Of a DNA stretch of 64,000 nt, positions 55,844 to 64,000 are shown one piece after another (the stretch's first letter is position 1; each line of letters starts with the position of its first letter). Where the stretch lies: positions 1,095,001-1,159,000 of the forward strand of contig NZ_CP080442.1 of NCBI RefSeq assembly GCF_019597925.1, written 5' to 3'. Position numbers and translations under genes: made by a program. The DNA comes from [Clostridium] scindens (GTDB lineage: Bacteria; Bacillota; Clostridia; Lachnospirales; Lachnospiraceae). A model generated the notes under the pieces. That model had not been told where the DNA came from. It saw only the letters and a program-made list of their open reading frames with translations, and made no database searches.

Positions 55844-58413
55844 TCCGCTCCAGGCTGAAATGGTACGTGCTGTTCGCGGGAATCTCGCTGCTTCTGTGCT
55901 GGCTGTTTGTAGGGCAGTATGGGATATTCGGCTCGAAAGTAGACTGGATCAGCCAGCACAGCGTAATACCGGACTATTTCCGCCAGCAGTTTTATGAGAC
56001 CGGCAGTCTATTTCCGGAATTTGCCATGAACCTTGGCGGAGGCCAGAACATATACAATTTTGCGTATTATGGGCTGTACAATCCTGTAATACTTCTATCT
56101 TATGCGCTTCCCTTTGTGAAGATGGGCGATTATGTGATGGCAGCCAGCATTATCAGCCTGATGGCGGCAGTCTGCCTTCTCTATGAATGGCTGGATAAAA
56201 GAGGATTTCAAAAAAGCGTCTGTGTTACGGTATCGATGTTGTATCTGCTTGCTTCCCCTATGATATTTCATTCTTACAGCCAGGTAATGTTCGTCAGTTA
56301 TATGCCCTTTTTATGCATGGCATTTCTGGGGGTTGATGCTTATTTTGAGAAGAAAAGATGCGGGCTTTATATTGCAGGGGTATTCCTGATGATTATGAAC
56401 AGTTTCTACTTTAGCATCGGGGGAATGCTCTCTCTGGCAATCTATGGGATGCATAGATATTTTGAGACAAAGAGATTTGGATTACGGACGTTCCTTACGG
56501 ACGGCATCCGGTTCCTCATGCCGATGCTGTCAGCCGTGCTTCTGGGCGGCCTCCTTTTGGTTCCGGCGGCGATGGCCCTTGGCGGAGGCAGGGGAGGAAA
56601 GGAAAGCATGAGTCTGGCATCCCTGCTGATACCACAGGCTCCGATATTCCGTTTCGTATATACGCCTTATGGCATGGGCCTTGCAACCATTGCCATAACC
56701 ATGCTGATAACCAGCCTGACCTATAGGAAAACCAGCGAGCGAGTGCTCTCTTATGGATGCGCCCTGGTGTTTGCCATACCAATGTTCGCGTATCTGCTGA
56801 ACGGTGGCCTGTATATACGGGACAAAGTATTCATTCCGTTTCTTCCGCTGATCTGCTATATGATGGCTGTCTACCTGAAGAAACTTGGAAATAGAGAGAT
56901 TTCTTTTCTCAAAGGGATGGCTCCTTACCTGATCACAATCCTGCTTTTATATCTGGGAAGAGGACAGGAAGAATACGAAGGATACTGGCAGTTTGTCATG
57001 GCGGATGGAATACTTATGGCGGTCCTGTTCGCTTTTTATTATTACAAGGACAGGAGGCTGCCGCCAGTATTAATCCTGATACCGTCGCTTGCGTTCCTGA
57101 TCCTGTTTAACGGAGTATTTCATAAGATATCCAGGCAGATTGAAGATGGGGATTTCTATCAGAAGGTTACGGATTCTAAGATTGCCCGGGAGATCGAGGA
57201 GATCCAAAAGGATGATCCGGGCTTTTACCGGATTGAGCAGGCGGGAGATGAAGAGGAGAATGCGGCGGACCTTAACCGGATCCAAAGTATGGGGCAGAAC
57301 ATTTCCTCCATCTATTCTTCGGCATATAACGCCGCTTATGATGAATTCCGTAAGAAGACGTATCAGGTGGAGCAGCCCTATAGGAACAGCCTGATGCAGT
57401 CTGTTTCCCGGAATCCGCTATATCGTTCCTTTATGGGCGTCAGATATGTAATCGGGGATCAGGCGCCGTTAGGATATGAACTGGCGAAGTCATCGGAAGG
57501 AGTGAAGATTTACCGGAACACCAAGGTCTCGCCTGTTGCCTATGCTACGAACCGCTATATATCCAGGAAGGAGTATGATAAGCTGGCATTTCCGTATAAC
57601 CAGACGGCGCTTGCAGAATATGCAGTGGTGGAACAAGGCATAGGAGAGCAGGAAGCCAGGGAGGCGGGACAGATGGCAGAAGGGGCCAATGAGAAAGAAT
57701 TTGCCATACCGGAACTGAAAAGAGAATATCTAAAGATTAAGAAAAATGCCAGCGGCTACCACATAGAGGCGGATCAGGCAGCCACGATAAAGGTTCCCAT
57801 ATCCGGGCTGGAAGGGGGAGATAACATCCTCTTTCTCCAATTCAAAGTAAACAATGGCCGACCCAATAAGGACGTGGCGATCTGGCTGGAAGGCGTAAGG
57901 AATAAGTTGTCTTCCAGAGAGCATGTCTACTATAATGGAAATACGACCTTTACCTACACGGTAGAACTGGCCCAAGGGCAGCAGGAAGCCTCTTTGAAAT
58001 TAGGAAAAGGGGATTACGATATCTCAGATATTTCCTGCTATGGAACAAACTGGGATGAAGGGGCCGGGGAGACTCTGTATCAGTCTGTGTTCGAGGCTGA
58101 CAAGAAACAGACGAAAGGGAATCAGATTGCGGGAACGATCCAGGTGAAGGAAGATGGATATTTCATCACTACGATTCCATATGACAAGAACTTCGATATT
58201 ACGGTGGACGGGAAGAAGACCAGGGCCAGGAAGGTCAATACGGCATTTCTCGGATTTCCCATAAGCGAAGGACGCCATCAGGTTGAGATTGTCTATCATG
58301 CCCCAGGCGCTGGCTTTGGAAAACTCCTGTCCCTTTTGGGGGCTTTCATGGCAGCAGCCCTGGTGATCGCATCCAGAAAAAGGAGCGCCCAGGGCATCCA
58401 GAATCTTCCTTAA
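55840..58413 (+). CDS. YfhO-family GT-C membrane glycosyltransferase
   Basis: 857 residues. About twelve to thirteen membrane helices in the first ~430 residues. The first external loop carries the YfhO block VDWISQHSVIPDYFRQQFYE then MNLGGGQNIYNFAYYGLYNP, with the catalytic-type Asp in VDWISQH. A large external C-terminal domain (~430-835) and a last helix at ~836-852 complete it. YfhO uses polyprenyl-phosphate sugars to modify teichoic-type polymers outside the cell. It is coupled to the CsbB-like gene; a GtcA-type flippase gene is not adjacent. Confidence 0.9.
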   Translation: MIRSRLKWYVLFAGISLLLCWLFVGQYGIFGSKVDWISQHSVIPDYFRQQFYETGSLFPEFAMNLGGGQNIYNFAYYGLYNPVILLSYALPFVKMGDYVMAASIISLMAAVCLLYEWLDKRGFQKSVCVTVSMLYLLASPMIFHSYSQVMFVSYMPFLCMAFLGVDAYFEKKRCGLYIAGVFLMIMNSFYFSIGGMLSLAIYGMHRYFETKRFGLRTFLTDGIRFLMPMLSAVLLGGLLLVPAAMALGGGRGGKESMSLASLLIPQAPIFRFVYTPYGMGLATIAITMLITSLTYRKTSERVLSYGCALVFAIPMFAYLLNGGLYIRDKVFIPFLPLICYMMAVYLKKLGNREISFLKGMAPYLITILLLYLGRGQEEYEGYWQFVMADGILMAVLFAFYYYKDRRLPPVLILIPSLAFLILFNGVFHKISRQIEDGDFYQKVTDSKIAREIEEIQKDDPGFYRIEQAGDEEENAADLNRIQSMGQNISSIYSSAYNAAYDEFRKKTYQVEQPYRNSLMQSVSRNPLYRSFMGVRYVIGDQAPLGYELAKSSEGVKIYRNTKVSPVAYATNRYISRKEYDKLAFPYNQTALAEYAVVEQGIGEQEAREAGQMAEGANEKEFAIPELKREYLKIKKNASGYHIEADQAATIKVPISGLEGGDNILFLQFKVNNGRPNKDVAIWLEGVRNKLSSREHVYYNGNTTFTYTVELAQGQQEASLKLGKGDYDISDISCYGTNWDEGAGETLYQSVFEADKKQTKGNQIAGTIQVKEDGYFITTIPYDKNFDITVDGKKTRARKVNTAFLGFPISEGRHQVEIVYHAPGAGFGKLLSLLGAFMAAALVIASRKRSAQGIQNLP

Positions 58414-58489
58414 ATAGCCTAGATTTTCCTTGCTATATCTTGTCTCCTGTGCTAGAATAAATATGGTTTATCCGCAGGAGGTGTAAAAA

Positions 58490-58732
58490 GTGGAGATATT
58501 AAAGACGATTTTAATGATCATATTTGCAATAGACTGCATCGCGTTAACGGCAATCGTGTTAATGCAGGAAGGTAAGTCAGCGGGGCTTGGTACCATCAGC
58601 GGTATGGCTGATACTTACTGGGGGCAGAACAAAGGCCGTTCTATGGAGGGCGCGCTGGTGAAGTCAACGAAGTTCCTGGCGATTCTGTTTATTGTACTGG
58701 CAGCAGTGTTGAATTTAAAAGTATTTGCATAA
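58490..58732 (+). CDS. secG: Preprotein translocase subunit SecG
   Basis: 80 residues from a GTG start with GCAGGAGGTG eight bases upstream. Two membrane helices (~3-24 and ~56-76) flank the conserved loop VLMQEGKSAGLGTISGMADT then YWGQNKGRSMEG. SecG associates with SecYE. It precedes rnr and smpB, an order conserved across Firmicutes. A hairpin lies between secG and rnr. Confidence 0.95.
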   Translation: MEILKTILMIIFAIDCIALTAIVLMQEGKSAGLGTISGMADTYWGQNKGRSMEGALVKSTKFLAILFIVLAAVLNLKVFA

Positions 58733-58762
58733 GATAAAGCATATTTTTATGAGAATGGTGGG

Positions 58763-58792
58763 ACACTCCTGTATGGGAGTGTCTCTTTGTGT
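58763..58792 (+). terminator. Hairpin between secG and rnr (weak terminator or attenuator)
   Basis: A stem of about 9 bp (GACACTCC / GGGAGTGTC) is followed by TCTTTGTG, a poor T tract. It probably reduces rather than stops transcription into rnr. Confidence 0.5.
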
Positions 58793-58815
58793 ATAAGATG
58801 GAGGACTTGTAAGAG

Positions 58816-60975
58816 ATGGACAAGACAATTGAAAAAAGAAAAAAGGTCATCTATGACTTGATCTGTGATGATTTATACGTGCCAATGAAGTTCAAAGAAC
58901 TTGCCATGCTTCTGCAGGTTCCAAAAGATCAGAGGAATGAACTCAGGGAGATCCTTGAGGCGCTGGAGGCAGAGGGCAAGATCTATCTTTCGCAGAAAGG
59001 AAAGTACTTAAAAGGCGAGGCTAAGAGGATTCAAGGCGTTTATCGCGCCAGCCTGAAAGGGTTTGGATTCGTTACGGTTCCCGGCGAGGCTTCGGATATA
59101 TTCGTGGCGGAAGAAGATGCGGGCGGAGCTTTTGAAGGCGACCAGGTAGAACTCGTCATAACAAAGGAGCCTCAGGGCAGAAGCCGGGAAGGCAAGATCG
59201 TAAGAATCCTATCGAGAGGAATCACCCATCTGGTTGGACTGTATCAGGGGAACCCGAATAAGAGTTTTGGATTCGTCAAGCCTGATAACCAGAAGTTTCC
59301 GCATGATATCTTTGTGCCAGTGGAAAAGGCCAATGGCGCTGTGCAAGGGCATAAAGTCGTGGTGGAATTGACTTCCTACGGCGGACCGCAAAAGAAGCCT
59401 GAGGGGAAAGTAGTAGAAATCATCGGCCATATCAATGATCCTGGCACAGACATCCTGTCGATCGTGAAGGGATATGATCTGCCGGTGGAATTCTCGGAAA
59501 AGATATTAAACCAGGCGCAGCGTGCGGCCAGAGACGTATCCGATGCCGACAGGGCAGGGAGAAAGGATATCCGGGACTGGCAGATGGTGACGATCGACGG
59601 AGAGGATGCCAAGGATCTGGATGACGCAGTATCCGTGGTTAAGAATGGGGAGAACTATATCCTGGGGGTTCATATCGCAGATGTGACCAACTATGTCCAG
59701 GAGAACAGCGCAATCGACCGGGAGGCGCTTGAGCGGGGCACCAGCGTGTATCTGGTAGACCGGGTAATCCCGATGCTGCCCCATGCCCTTTCCAATGGCA
59801 TCTGCTCTTTGAACGCAGGAGAGGACAGGCTGGCCCTCAGTTGCATCATGACGGTAAATCCCAAGGGCATGGTGATAGCCCATGAGATAGCGGAGACCGT
59901 CATTCATGTGGACGAAAGAATGAGTTATACAAGCGTCAAGAAGATTCTGGAAGACCGGGACGCAAACGAGATAAAAAGGTATGAGAAGCTGGTGCCTATG
60001 TTTGAACAGATGCAGGAACTTTCTGGCATCCTGCGGGAACAGAGGAAAAGGCGGGGATCGATTGATTTCGACTTCCCGGAGACGAAGATGGTGCTGGATG
60101 AGAATGGAAAGCCGGTAGAAATCCGTCCATACGAGCGTAATGTAGCAACCAAGATGATTGAGGATTTCATGCTTCTTGCCAACGAGACGGTGGCGGAAGA
60201 TTATTTCTGGCAGGAACTTCCTTTCGTTTACCGTACCCATGAGGCGCCGGATGATGATAAGATCCGCACGCTGGCGACATTTATCAATAATTTTGGATAT
60301 TCCATGCATGTGGGAGCCAACGAAGTAAAGCCTAAGGAAGTGCAGAAACTGCTGGGCAAGGTGGAGGGGACTCCAGAGGAGGCCCTGATCAGCAGGCTGG
60401 CGCTTCGTTCTATGAAGCAGGCCAGATATACGCCGGAGAATACCGGGCATTTTGGCCTTGCTGCTAATTATTATACGCATTTCACCTCGCCCATCAGGCG
60501 TTATCCGGATCTTCAGATCCACCGGATCATCAAGGATAATCTGCGGGGGCGGATGGACGCAAAGAGAATAGAGCATTACCAGGGGATACTCCCGGAAGTG
60601 ACCAAGCACTCCAGCGAGATGGAGCGCAGGGCAGACGAGGCCGAGCGTGAAACCATCAAGCTTAAAAAGGTAGAGTATATGCAGGCGCATATCGGAGAAG
60701 TGTTTGAAGGCGTGATATCCAGCATTACGAAATGGGGAATGTATGTAGAACTCCCTAATACGGTCGAAGGCCTGGTTCATGTCATCAACATGGTGGATGA
60801 CCATTACGAGTATCAGCAGGAACGGTACGAGATGGTGGGAACCCGCAGGCATAAGGTATATAAGCTGGGCCAGAAGATATCCGTCCGCGTAATGGATGCG
60901 GACAGGCTTCTTAGGACCATTGATTTTGAGATTGCAGATGAAGGAGAGTTGGAAGATGGCGAAGACGAATGGTAA
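58816..60975 (+). CDS. rnr: Ribonuclease R
   Basis: 719 residues. N-terminal winged helix (~1-65), two cold-shock domains (~70-220), RNB catalytic domain (~240-570) with IDGEDAKDLDDAVSV holding the Mg-binding Asp residues and GSIDFDFPE, then FTSPIRRYPDLQIHRI. The S1 domain follows at ~625-710 (GEVFEGVISSITKWGMYVEL). It degrades structured RNA 3' to 5' and works with SmpB/tmRNA in quality control. Its end overlaps smpB by 20 bp. Confidence 0.97.
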   Translation: MDKTIEKRKKVIYDLICDDLYVPMKFKELAMLLQVPKDQRNELREILEALEAEGKIYLSQKGKYLKGEAKRIQGVYRASLKGFGFVTVPGEASDIFVAEEDAGGAFEGDQVELVITKEPQGRSREGKIVRILSRGITHLVGLYQGNPNKSFGFVKPDNQKFPHDIFVPVEKANGAVQGHKVVVELTSYGGPQKKPEGKVVEIIGHINDPGTDILSIVKGYDLPVEFSEKILNQAQRAARDVSDADRAGRKDIRDWQMVTIDGEDAKDLDDAVSVVKNGENYILGVHIADVTNYVQENSAIDREALERGTSVYLVDRVIPMLPHALSNGICSLNAGEDRLALSCIMTVNPKGMVIAHEIAETVIHVDERMSYTSVKKILEDRDANEIKRYEKLVPMFEQMQELSGILREQRKRRGSIDFDFPETKMVLDENGKPVEIRPYERNVATKMIEDFMLLANETVAEDYFWQELPFVYRTHEAPDDDKIRTLATFINNFGYSMHVGANEVKPKEVQKLLGKVEGTPEEALISRLALRSMKQARYTPENTGHFGLAANYYTHFTSPIRRYPDLQIHRIIKDNLRGRMDAKRIEHYQGILPEVTKHSSEMERRADEAERETIKLKKVEYMQAHIGEVFEGVISSITKWGMYVELPNTVEGLVHVINMVDDHYEYQQERYEMVGTRRHKVYKLGQKISVRVMDADRLLRTIDFEIADEGELEDGEDEW

Positions 60976-61423
60976 GATGATAGCCAATAATAAGAAGGCA
61001 TACCATGATTATTTCATTCTGGAGAACTATGAGGCCGGCATTGCCCTGCATGGGACTGAAGTAAAGTCCCTCCGCATGGGCAAATGCAGCATCAAAGAGG
61101 CATTTATCCGCGTTGAGAATGGCGAGGTATATATCTATGGAATGCATATCAGCCCTTATGAAAAGGGAAATATATTCAATAAAGATCCTTTGCGGGTACG
61201 CAAGCTTCTCTTACATAAGTCTGAGATCAATAAACTTCTTGGCAAGACTAAGGAGAAGGGTATTGCAATTGTGCCTCTTAAGGTGTACTTTAAAGGAAGC
61301 CTGGTAAAAGTCGAGATCGGGCTTGCAAAAGGCAAGAAATTATATGACAAGAGACAAGATATTGCCAGGAAGGACCAGCAAAGGGAAGCACAGAGAGACT
61401 TCAAGGTCCGGAATCTGGGTTAG
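60956..61423 (+). CDS. smpB: SsrA-binding protein SmpB
   Basis: 155 residues from the ATG inside the end of rnr, with AAGGAG upstream. Hallmarks: NKKAYHDYFILENYEAGIAL, HGTEVKSLRMGKCSIKEAFI, MHISPYEKGN, and the basic tail GKKLYDKRQDIARKDQQREA. It carries tmRNA to stalled ribosomes. The start is set by homology; the frame is open 20 codons further upstream without support. Confidence 0.97.
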   Translation: MAKTNGKMIANNKKAYHDYFILENYEAGIALHGTEVKSLRMGKCSIKEAFIRVENGEVYIYGMHISPYEKGNIFNKDPLRVRKLLLHKSEINKLLGKTKEKGIAIVPLKVYFKGSLVKVEIGLAKGKKLYDKRQDIARKDQQREAQRDFKVRNLG

Positions 61424-61433
61424 GAGGAAGAAG

Positions 61434-61676
61434 ATGGTACCAAGAAGCAAGGAAGAATTAAGAAATATGGTTTCTCAGACGACAATAGAGACTTACGAAG
61501 AACTGACTCCCCAGCTGATACAATTGATCGACCAGACCAAGCATGATGAATCATTGACGGAGGCCCAGAAGCAGGACGAGATATCCCTGCACATGATGGG
61601 ATATATAAAGTCATGCACCAATGAAATCATAATCGAAGTTCTTGCTGAGATATTGGGATTGGAAGATTCACAATAA
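61434..61676 (+). CDS. Small hypothetical protein downstream of smpB
   Basis: 80 residues from the ATG behind AGGAGG. Entirely helical and soluble by eye: SKEELRNMVSQTTIETYEEL, TKHDESLTEAQKQDEISLHM, CTNEIIIEVLAEILGLED. No family recognised. It lies 10 bp after smpB and 29 bp before the zinc-ribbon protein, so it may belong to the same transcript. Confidence 0.65.
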   Translation: MVPRSKEELRNMVSQTTIETYEELTPQLIQLIDQTKHDESLTEAQKQDEISLHMMGYIKSCTNEIIIEVLAEILGLEDSQ

Positions 61677-61705
61677 ATATACTAGAAGAAAAAGGAGAAA
61701 TAGAA

Positions 61706-62305
61706 ATGGCTTATTGTGTAAAATGTGGAGCGAAAGTGAACGACGGTGTGCAATACTGCCCGCAGTGCGGCGCAAAGATTCCGGTGATGCCGGGGGCAGG
61801 CCAGCAGCAGGACAGCCAGCAAGGCTATACATACCAGCAGAACGGCCAGCAGGATTATACATACCAGCAGAATAGCCAGCAGGGCTATACATACCAGCAG
61901 AACAATCAGCAAGGTTATTCGGGCCAGCAGCAGAACGGAAGGGCAGGAGAATTCTTCCAGCAGGACGATGTAAGCCAGAATAAGGTAATGGGGGTCTTGT
62001 CATATCTAGGGATTCTGGTATTCGTACCACTTATTGCGGGAAACAAGCAGTCTCCCTATGTAAAGTTCCATACCAATCAAGGGCTGGTGCTTTTTATAGC
62101 ATCCATACTCGTAGATCTGCTGGACGGCAGATGGCTCTGGGGCTTCCATTCTATGATTAATTTTGGAGGCAGCTGGTTCTCATGGATCTTTGATATCTGC
62201 AGCCTGGTGCTGTTTGTGTTTATGATCGTCGGGATCGTGTATGCATGCAAAGGGGAAAGAAAAGAATTGCCGGTGATCGGCCAGATAAAAATATTAAAGA
62301 ATTAA
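61706..62305 (+). CDS. Zinc-ribbon membrane protein with Gln/Tyr repeats (DUF4870-like)
   Basis: 199 residues. An N-terminal double zinc ribbon (CVKCGAKVNDGVQYCPQCGA, ~4-23) is followed by a low-complexity linker of four ten-residue units of the form QQGYTYQQNx (~38-77). The C-terminal ~110 residues have three or four membrane helices with NKVMGVLSYLGILVFVPLIA, VKFHTNQGLVLFI, as in DUF4870/Tic20-like proteins. The linker is prion-like in composition. Function unknown; families with this design are often envelope-associated. Confidence 0.82.
   Translation: MAYCVKCGAKVNDGVQYCPQCGAKIPVMPGAGQQQDSQQGYTYQQNGQQDYTYQQNSQQGYTYQQNNQQGYSGQQQNGRAGEFFQQDDVSQNKVMGVLSYLGILVFVPLIAGNKQSPYVKFHTNQGLVLFIASILVDLLDGRWLWGFHSMINFGGSWFSWIFDICSLVLFVFMIVGIVYACKGERKELPVIGQIKILKN
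61817..61936 (+). repeat. Four tandem 30-bp in-frame repeats
   Basis: Four 30-bp units inside the zinc-ribbon gene code for QQGYTYQQNG, QQDYTYQQNS, QQGYTYQQNN and QQGYSGQQQN. The first three are close in DNA sequence (GCTATACATACCAGCAGAA core), so copy number may vary by slippage. Confidence 0.85.
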
Positions 62306-62317
62306 GGCTTGAAAATC

Positions 62318-62361
62318 AAGGCAGCCGCCATCAATCAGATGATGCGCGGCTGCCTTTTTAT
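62318..62361 (+). terminator. Intrinsic terminator after the zinc-ribbon gene
   Basis: An 11-bp stem (62318-62328 with 62346-62356) and a T tract. Confidence 0.88.
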
Positions 62362-62385
62362 ATTAATATTCAGGATGTTTATATG

Positions 62386-62406
62386 AAAAAGGGGAAATTC
62401 CCCTGA
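62386..62406 (-). terminator. Intrinsic terminator of hsp20
   Basis: On the minus strand GGGGA / TCCCC is followed by TTTTTC. A second small hairpin (GGGACCTGGTCCC, 62413-62425) lies nearer the gene. Confidence 0.65.
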
Positions 62407-62438
62407 GAGCGTGGGACCTGGTCCCTCTATATTAAAAG

Positions 62439-62864
62439 TTATTCAATCGTAATTAATTTTGGCTGCTCTTCCTGCTTCTGAATCTCTTTTGGGAACTGAA
62501 GCCTGAGGATTCCATCTTTAAATGCTGCTTTAATGTCCTCCTGAGTCAGGGCATCGCCTACATAGAAACTTCTGTTGCAAGTTCCGGTATAGCGTTCCTT
62601 GTGGATGCAATTACCTTTGGCATCCTTTTCTTCCTTGGACTCGCTCTTATTAGCGGTGATTGTAAGATAACCGTCCTTTAAGTCTGCCTTGATGTCTTCT
62701 TTGGCATATCCCGGAAGTTCCATTTCAATAATGTAATTGCCGTCCTTGTCATGAATGTCCGTCTTCATAATCTGTGAAGATGAGTTGTCGTATGGACGGG
62801 TAAAGAATGGATCCTTGAACATATCATCGAATAAATTGTTAAAACCTCTGTTTGCAAGTAACAT
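62439..62864 (-). CDS. hsp20: Hsp20/alpha-crystallin small heat-shock protein
   Basis: 141 residues. The alpha-crystallin domain spans ~35-130: MKTDIHDKDGNYIIEMELPG, YAKEDIKADLKDGYLTITAN, and the closing KAAFKDGILRLQFPKE (the GxLRL variant of the conserved A-x-x-x-G-x-L). The C-terminal PKLITIE provides the I-x-I anchor. It holds denatured proteins. A CIRCE-type repeat upstream puts it under HrcA. A good AGGAGG RBS is present. Confidence 0.96.
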   Translation of the reverse strand: MLLANRGFNNLFDDMFKDPFFTRPYDNSSSQIMKTDIHDKDGNYIIEMELPGYAKEDIKADLKDGYLTITANKSESKEEKDAKGNCIHKERYTGTCNRSFYVGDALTQEDIKAAFKDGILRLQFPKEIQKQEEQPKLITIE

Positions 62865-62937
62865 AAGTCATTCCTCCTTGATTTATCTTTATTTTTGATT
62901 TGTTTTATTTGTTATAGTTATTATATAACACAAATTA

Positions 62938-62964
62938 TTAGCACTGTCAATAGGTGAGTGCTAA
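62938..62964 (-). promoter_or_regulatory. CIRCE operator over the hsp20 promoter
   Basis: TTAGCACTG, 9 bp, GAGTGCTAA matches CIRCE (TTAGCACTC-N9-GAGTGCTAA) with one mismatch. On the minus strand a TTGACA -35 lies within the operator and TATATAAT follows 17-19 bp later. HrcA binding would block the promoter until heat shock. Confidence 0.92.
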
Positions 62965-63051
62965 TAATTTTAAAATTATTAGACAGGCGCATCTCTCTTA
63001 GATATTCTATAAATTTATATTATTCATCCTGTATTCCTTTAATTAAAAATA

Positions 63052-63074
63052 GCATATGTCGTTTTGACATATGC
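63052..63074 (-). terminator. Intrinsic terminator of the VOC gene
   Basis: A perfect 9-bp stem GCATATGTC (63052-63060) / GACATATGC (63066-63074); on the minus strand the tail is TATTTTTAATT. Confidence 0.75.
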
Positions 63075-63121
63075 CTTTAATCTGTACATTTTATTGCTAT
63101 CAATAAAATGGAATTTGTAGG

Positions 63122-63484
63122 TTACGTAAATTCAACGATTACTACTTCGTTTTCGTCAGGATCCTTTAAGCGGACTTCATAGGTTCCCCAATCATATCTA
63201 ATGGGATCAGATAGCGTAACTCCTTTTTCTTTTAAGCATACCATCGTGGAATCGAGATTTTCTGCTTGAAAAACAAATGATTGATATCCAGTTGGCGGCG
63301 CATTAAATGCTTTACAATCCCATATACAAAGAGTGGGCGCGTTTTCTATAAAGCCAAGATAAACCCCATTTGTACTGTCCACATCAGTCCTGATAAAAGG
63401 TATTTCTAATATATCCCTATAGAATTCAATAAGTTCTTGTGCCTGCTCAGAAAAAATATTTGTACAATAGTATCCCGTTATCAT
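63122..63484 (-). CDS. VOC (glyoxalase/bleomycin resistance) family protein
   Basis: 120 residues with the beta-alpha-beta-beta-beta repeat typical of one VOC monomer: TNIFSEQAQELIEFYRDILE, GVYLGFIENAPTLCIWD, ENLDSTMVCLKEKGVTLSDP, and WGTYEVRLKDPDENEVVIVE at the end, with a C-terminal Glu metal-ligand position. Substrate cannot be predicted. RBS GAGGTGAG. Monocistronic. Confidence 0.88.
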   Translation of the reverse strand: MITGYYCTNIFSEQAQELIEFYRDILEIPFIRTDVDSTNGVYLGFIENAPTLCIWDCKAFNAPPTGYQSFVFQAENLDSTMVCLKEKGVTLSDPIRYDWGTYEVRLKDPDENEVVIVEFT

Positions 63485-63704
63485 CTTCTCACCTCTTCAA
63501 ATTAACCTCAACAGTTTCTTTCTCTTTTATCTATTAACTATATTCTAGCATAAGTATAATGTATAGTCATTTCTTTCCATGTGCACGATAGTAACTATTA
63601 TTTTCCATATTTATATAGCAATCTAAGTCAAGACATTTTTTCCATAAAGTGATAAACTCAATAAAAACTGTACATATTATGCTGTGGAATACAGGAGGAA
63701 AATC

Positions 63705-64000
63705 ATGGAAAACTGGGAACAAATCAATGCCGTTCAACAAATGCAAAGTTATATTGAAGAACATCTAGACGAGCCTATCACGCTGCATGCGCTTGCCAAA
63801 AACGCAGGCTACTCGCCATGGCATTGCGCGAAGATTTTTAAGGAACTTACGGGCAAGACTCCGTTTGAGTACATCCGCATGTACAGACTCTCGAAAGCAG
63901 CAATGGAACTGCGTGATAAAGATCTGAAAGTTGTAGATGTTGCAATGGATTTCGTCTTTGACAGTCACGAAGGATTTACCAGAGCATTTCGCAAGCAGTT
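63705..64000 (+). CDS. AraC-family transcriptional regulator (cut by window end)
   Basis: The first 98 codons are visible behind AGGAGG. The double HTH of AraC proteins is N-terminal: VQQMQSYIEEHLDEPITLHA, LAKNAGYSPWHCAKIFKELT, GKTPFEYIRMYRLSKAAMEL, then VVDVAMDFVFDSHEGFTRAF. The DNA-binding domain comes first, so a C-terminal effector domain (GyrI-like or similar) probably follows outside the window. The frame is open to position 64000. The bases 63485-63704 hold only AT-rich divergent upstream DNA. Confidence 0.92.
   Translation, partial: MENWEQINAVQQMQSYIEEHLDEPITLHALAKNAGYSPWHCAKIFKELTGKTPFEYIRMYRLSKAAMELRDKDLKVVDVAMDFVFDSHEGFTRAFRKQ

Noticed and set aside
59506..60987. A 493-codon open frame on the minus strand across rnr
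   Set aside because: It lies wholly over RNase R, whose domains and motifs are certain; the antisense translation has no domain, RBS or promoter. It is a by-product of codon usage in the real gene.
61817..61936. CRISPR or non-coding tandem repeat
   Set aside because: The units are in frame and continuous with a well-supported coding sequence.

Overview
The window reads as chromosome from a Gram-positive anaerobe of the Clostridia, most likely a Lachnospiraceae gut commensal (a Clostridium scindens/Dorea-like organism is my impression, not a proven placement). The grounds are a Tyr T-box leader, strong AGGAGG ribosome-binding sites, TTGACA/TATAAT promoters, U-tailed intrinsic terminators, a TPP riboswitch, an HrcA/CIRCE-controlled hsp20, and a purine pathway with IMP cyclohydrolase and AICAR transformylase on separate genes. 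Most of the window is housekeeping and small regulatory or transport operons. One short AT-rich stretch is mobile-element debris.

Layout. 1-2.4 kb: T-box, tyrS, and a flavin-reductase-fold protein. 2.5-5.4 kb: the scar of an integrative element, with two divergent small HTH genes, an XRE membrane regulator, a PAP2 phosphatase, an internally deleted sigma-like gene, the last 37 codons of a tyrosine recombinase, and the tail of a PD-(D/E)XK (Rpn-type) gene. 5.6-7.3 kb: ECF sigma factor with its DUF4179 partner. 7.4-10.7 kb: GH13 amylase, GNAT, MATE. 10.8-13.2 kb: rplM-rpsI and a lone bioB behind a BirA-type operator. 13.3-19.9 kb: DegV; LytTR plus a LiaF-like protein; an RclA-like flavoprotein; DUF2975 plus HTH under a Fur-like palindrome; a DUF2089/YvlB-like triad; VanZ. 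20-22.5 kb: marR-MATE and a GreA-type factor. 22.8-27.2 kb: TPP-riboswitch operon thiM-thiE-HAD-thiD-cytX. 27.3-32.1 kb: membrane XRE regulator, Asp-box lipoprotein, then an Lsa-type ABC-F gene behind a leader with a six-codon ORF and an attenuator. 32.2-40.8 kb: rarA, MGMT-like, a two-component system followed by an ABC exporter, DUF3841, acyltransferase, a small membrane protein. 40.9-44.1 kb: lipoprotein, purO-like gene, AICAR transformylase.

44.1-44.55 kb is a gene-free gap holding two large RNA-like foldbacks. 44.6-48.3 kb: mntP, a radical SAM enzyme, a UPF0104/LPG-synthase-type membrane protein and a TetR regulator. 48.4-54.8 kb: COG2509 flavoprotein, glmM, YitT, 4-hydroxybutyrate dehydrogenase, eno. 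54.9-58.4 kb: a CsbB-like/YfhO glycosylation pair. 58.5-62.3 kb: secG-rnr-smpB and two small proteins. 62.4-64 kb: hsp20, a VOC protein and an AraC gene cut by the window edge.

The items I would follow first are the structured gap at 44.07-44.46 kb, the radical SAM/UPF0104/TetR operon, the ABC-F leader, the Fur-like 43-bp palindrome, the CACGTAACA/TGTTACGTG array at 21.9 kb, and the mobile-element scar. All calls come from reading the sequence; no database search was run.
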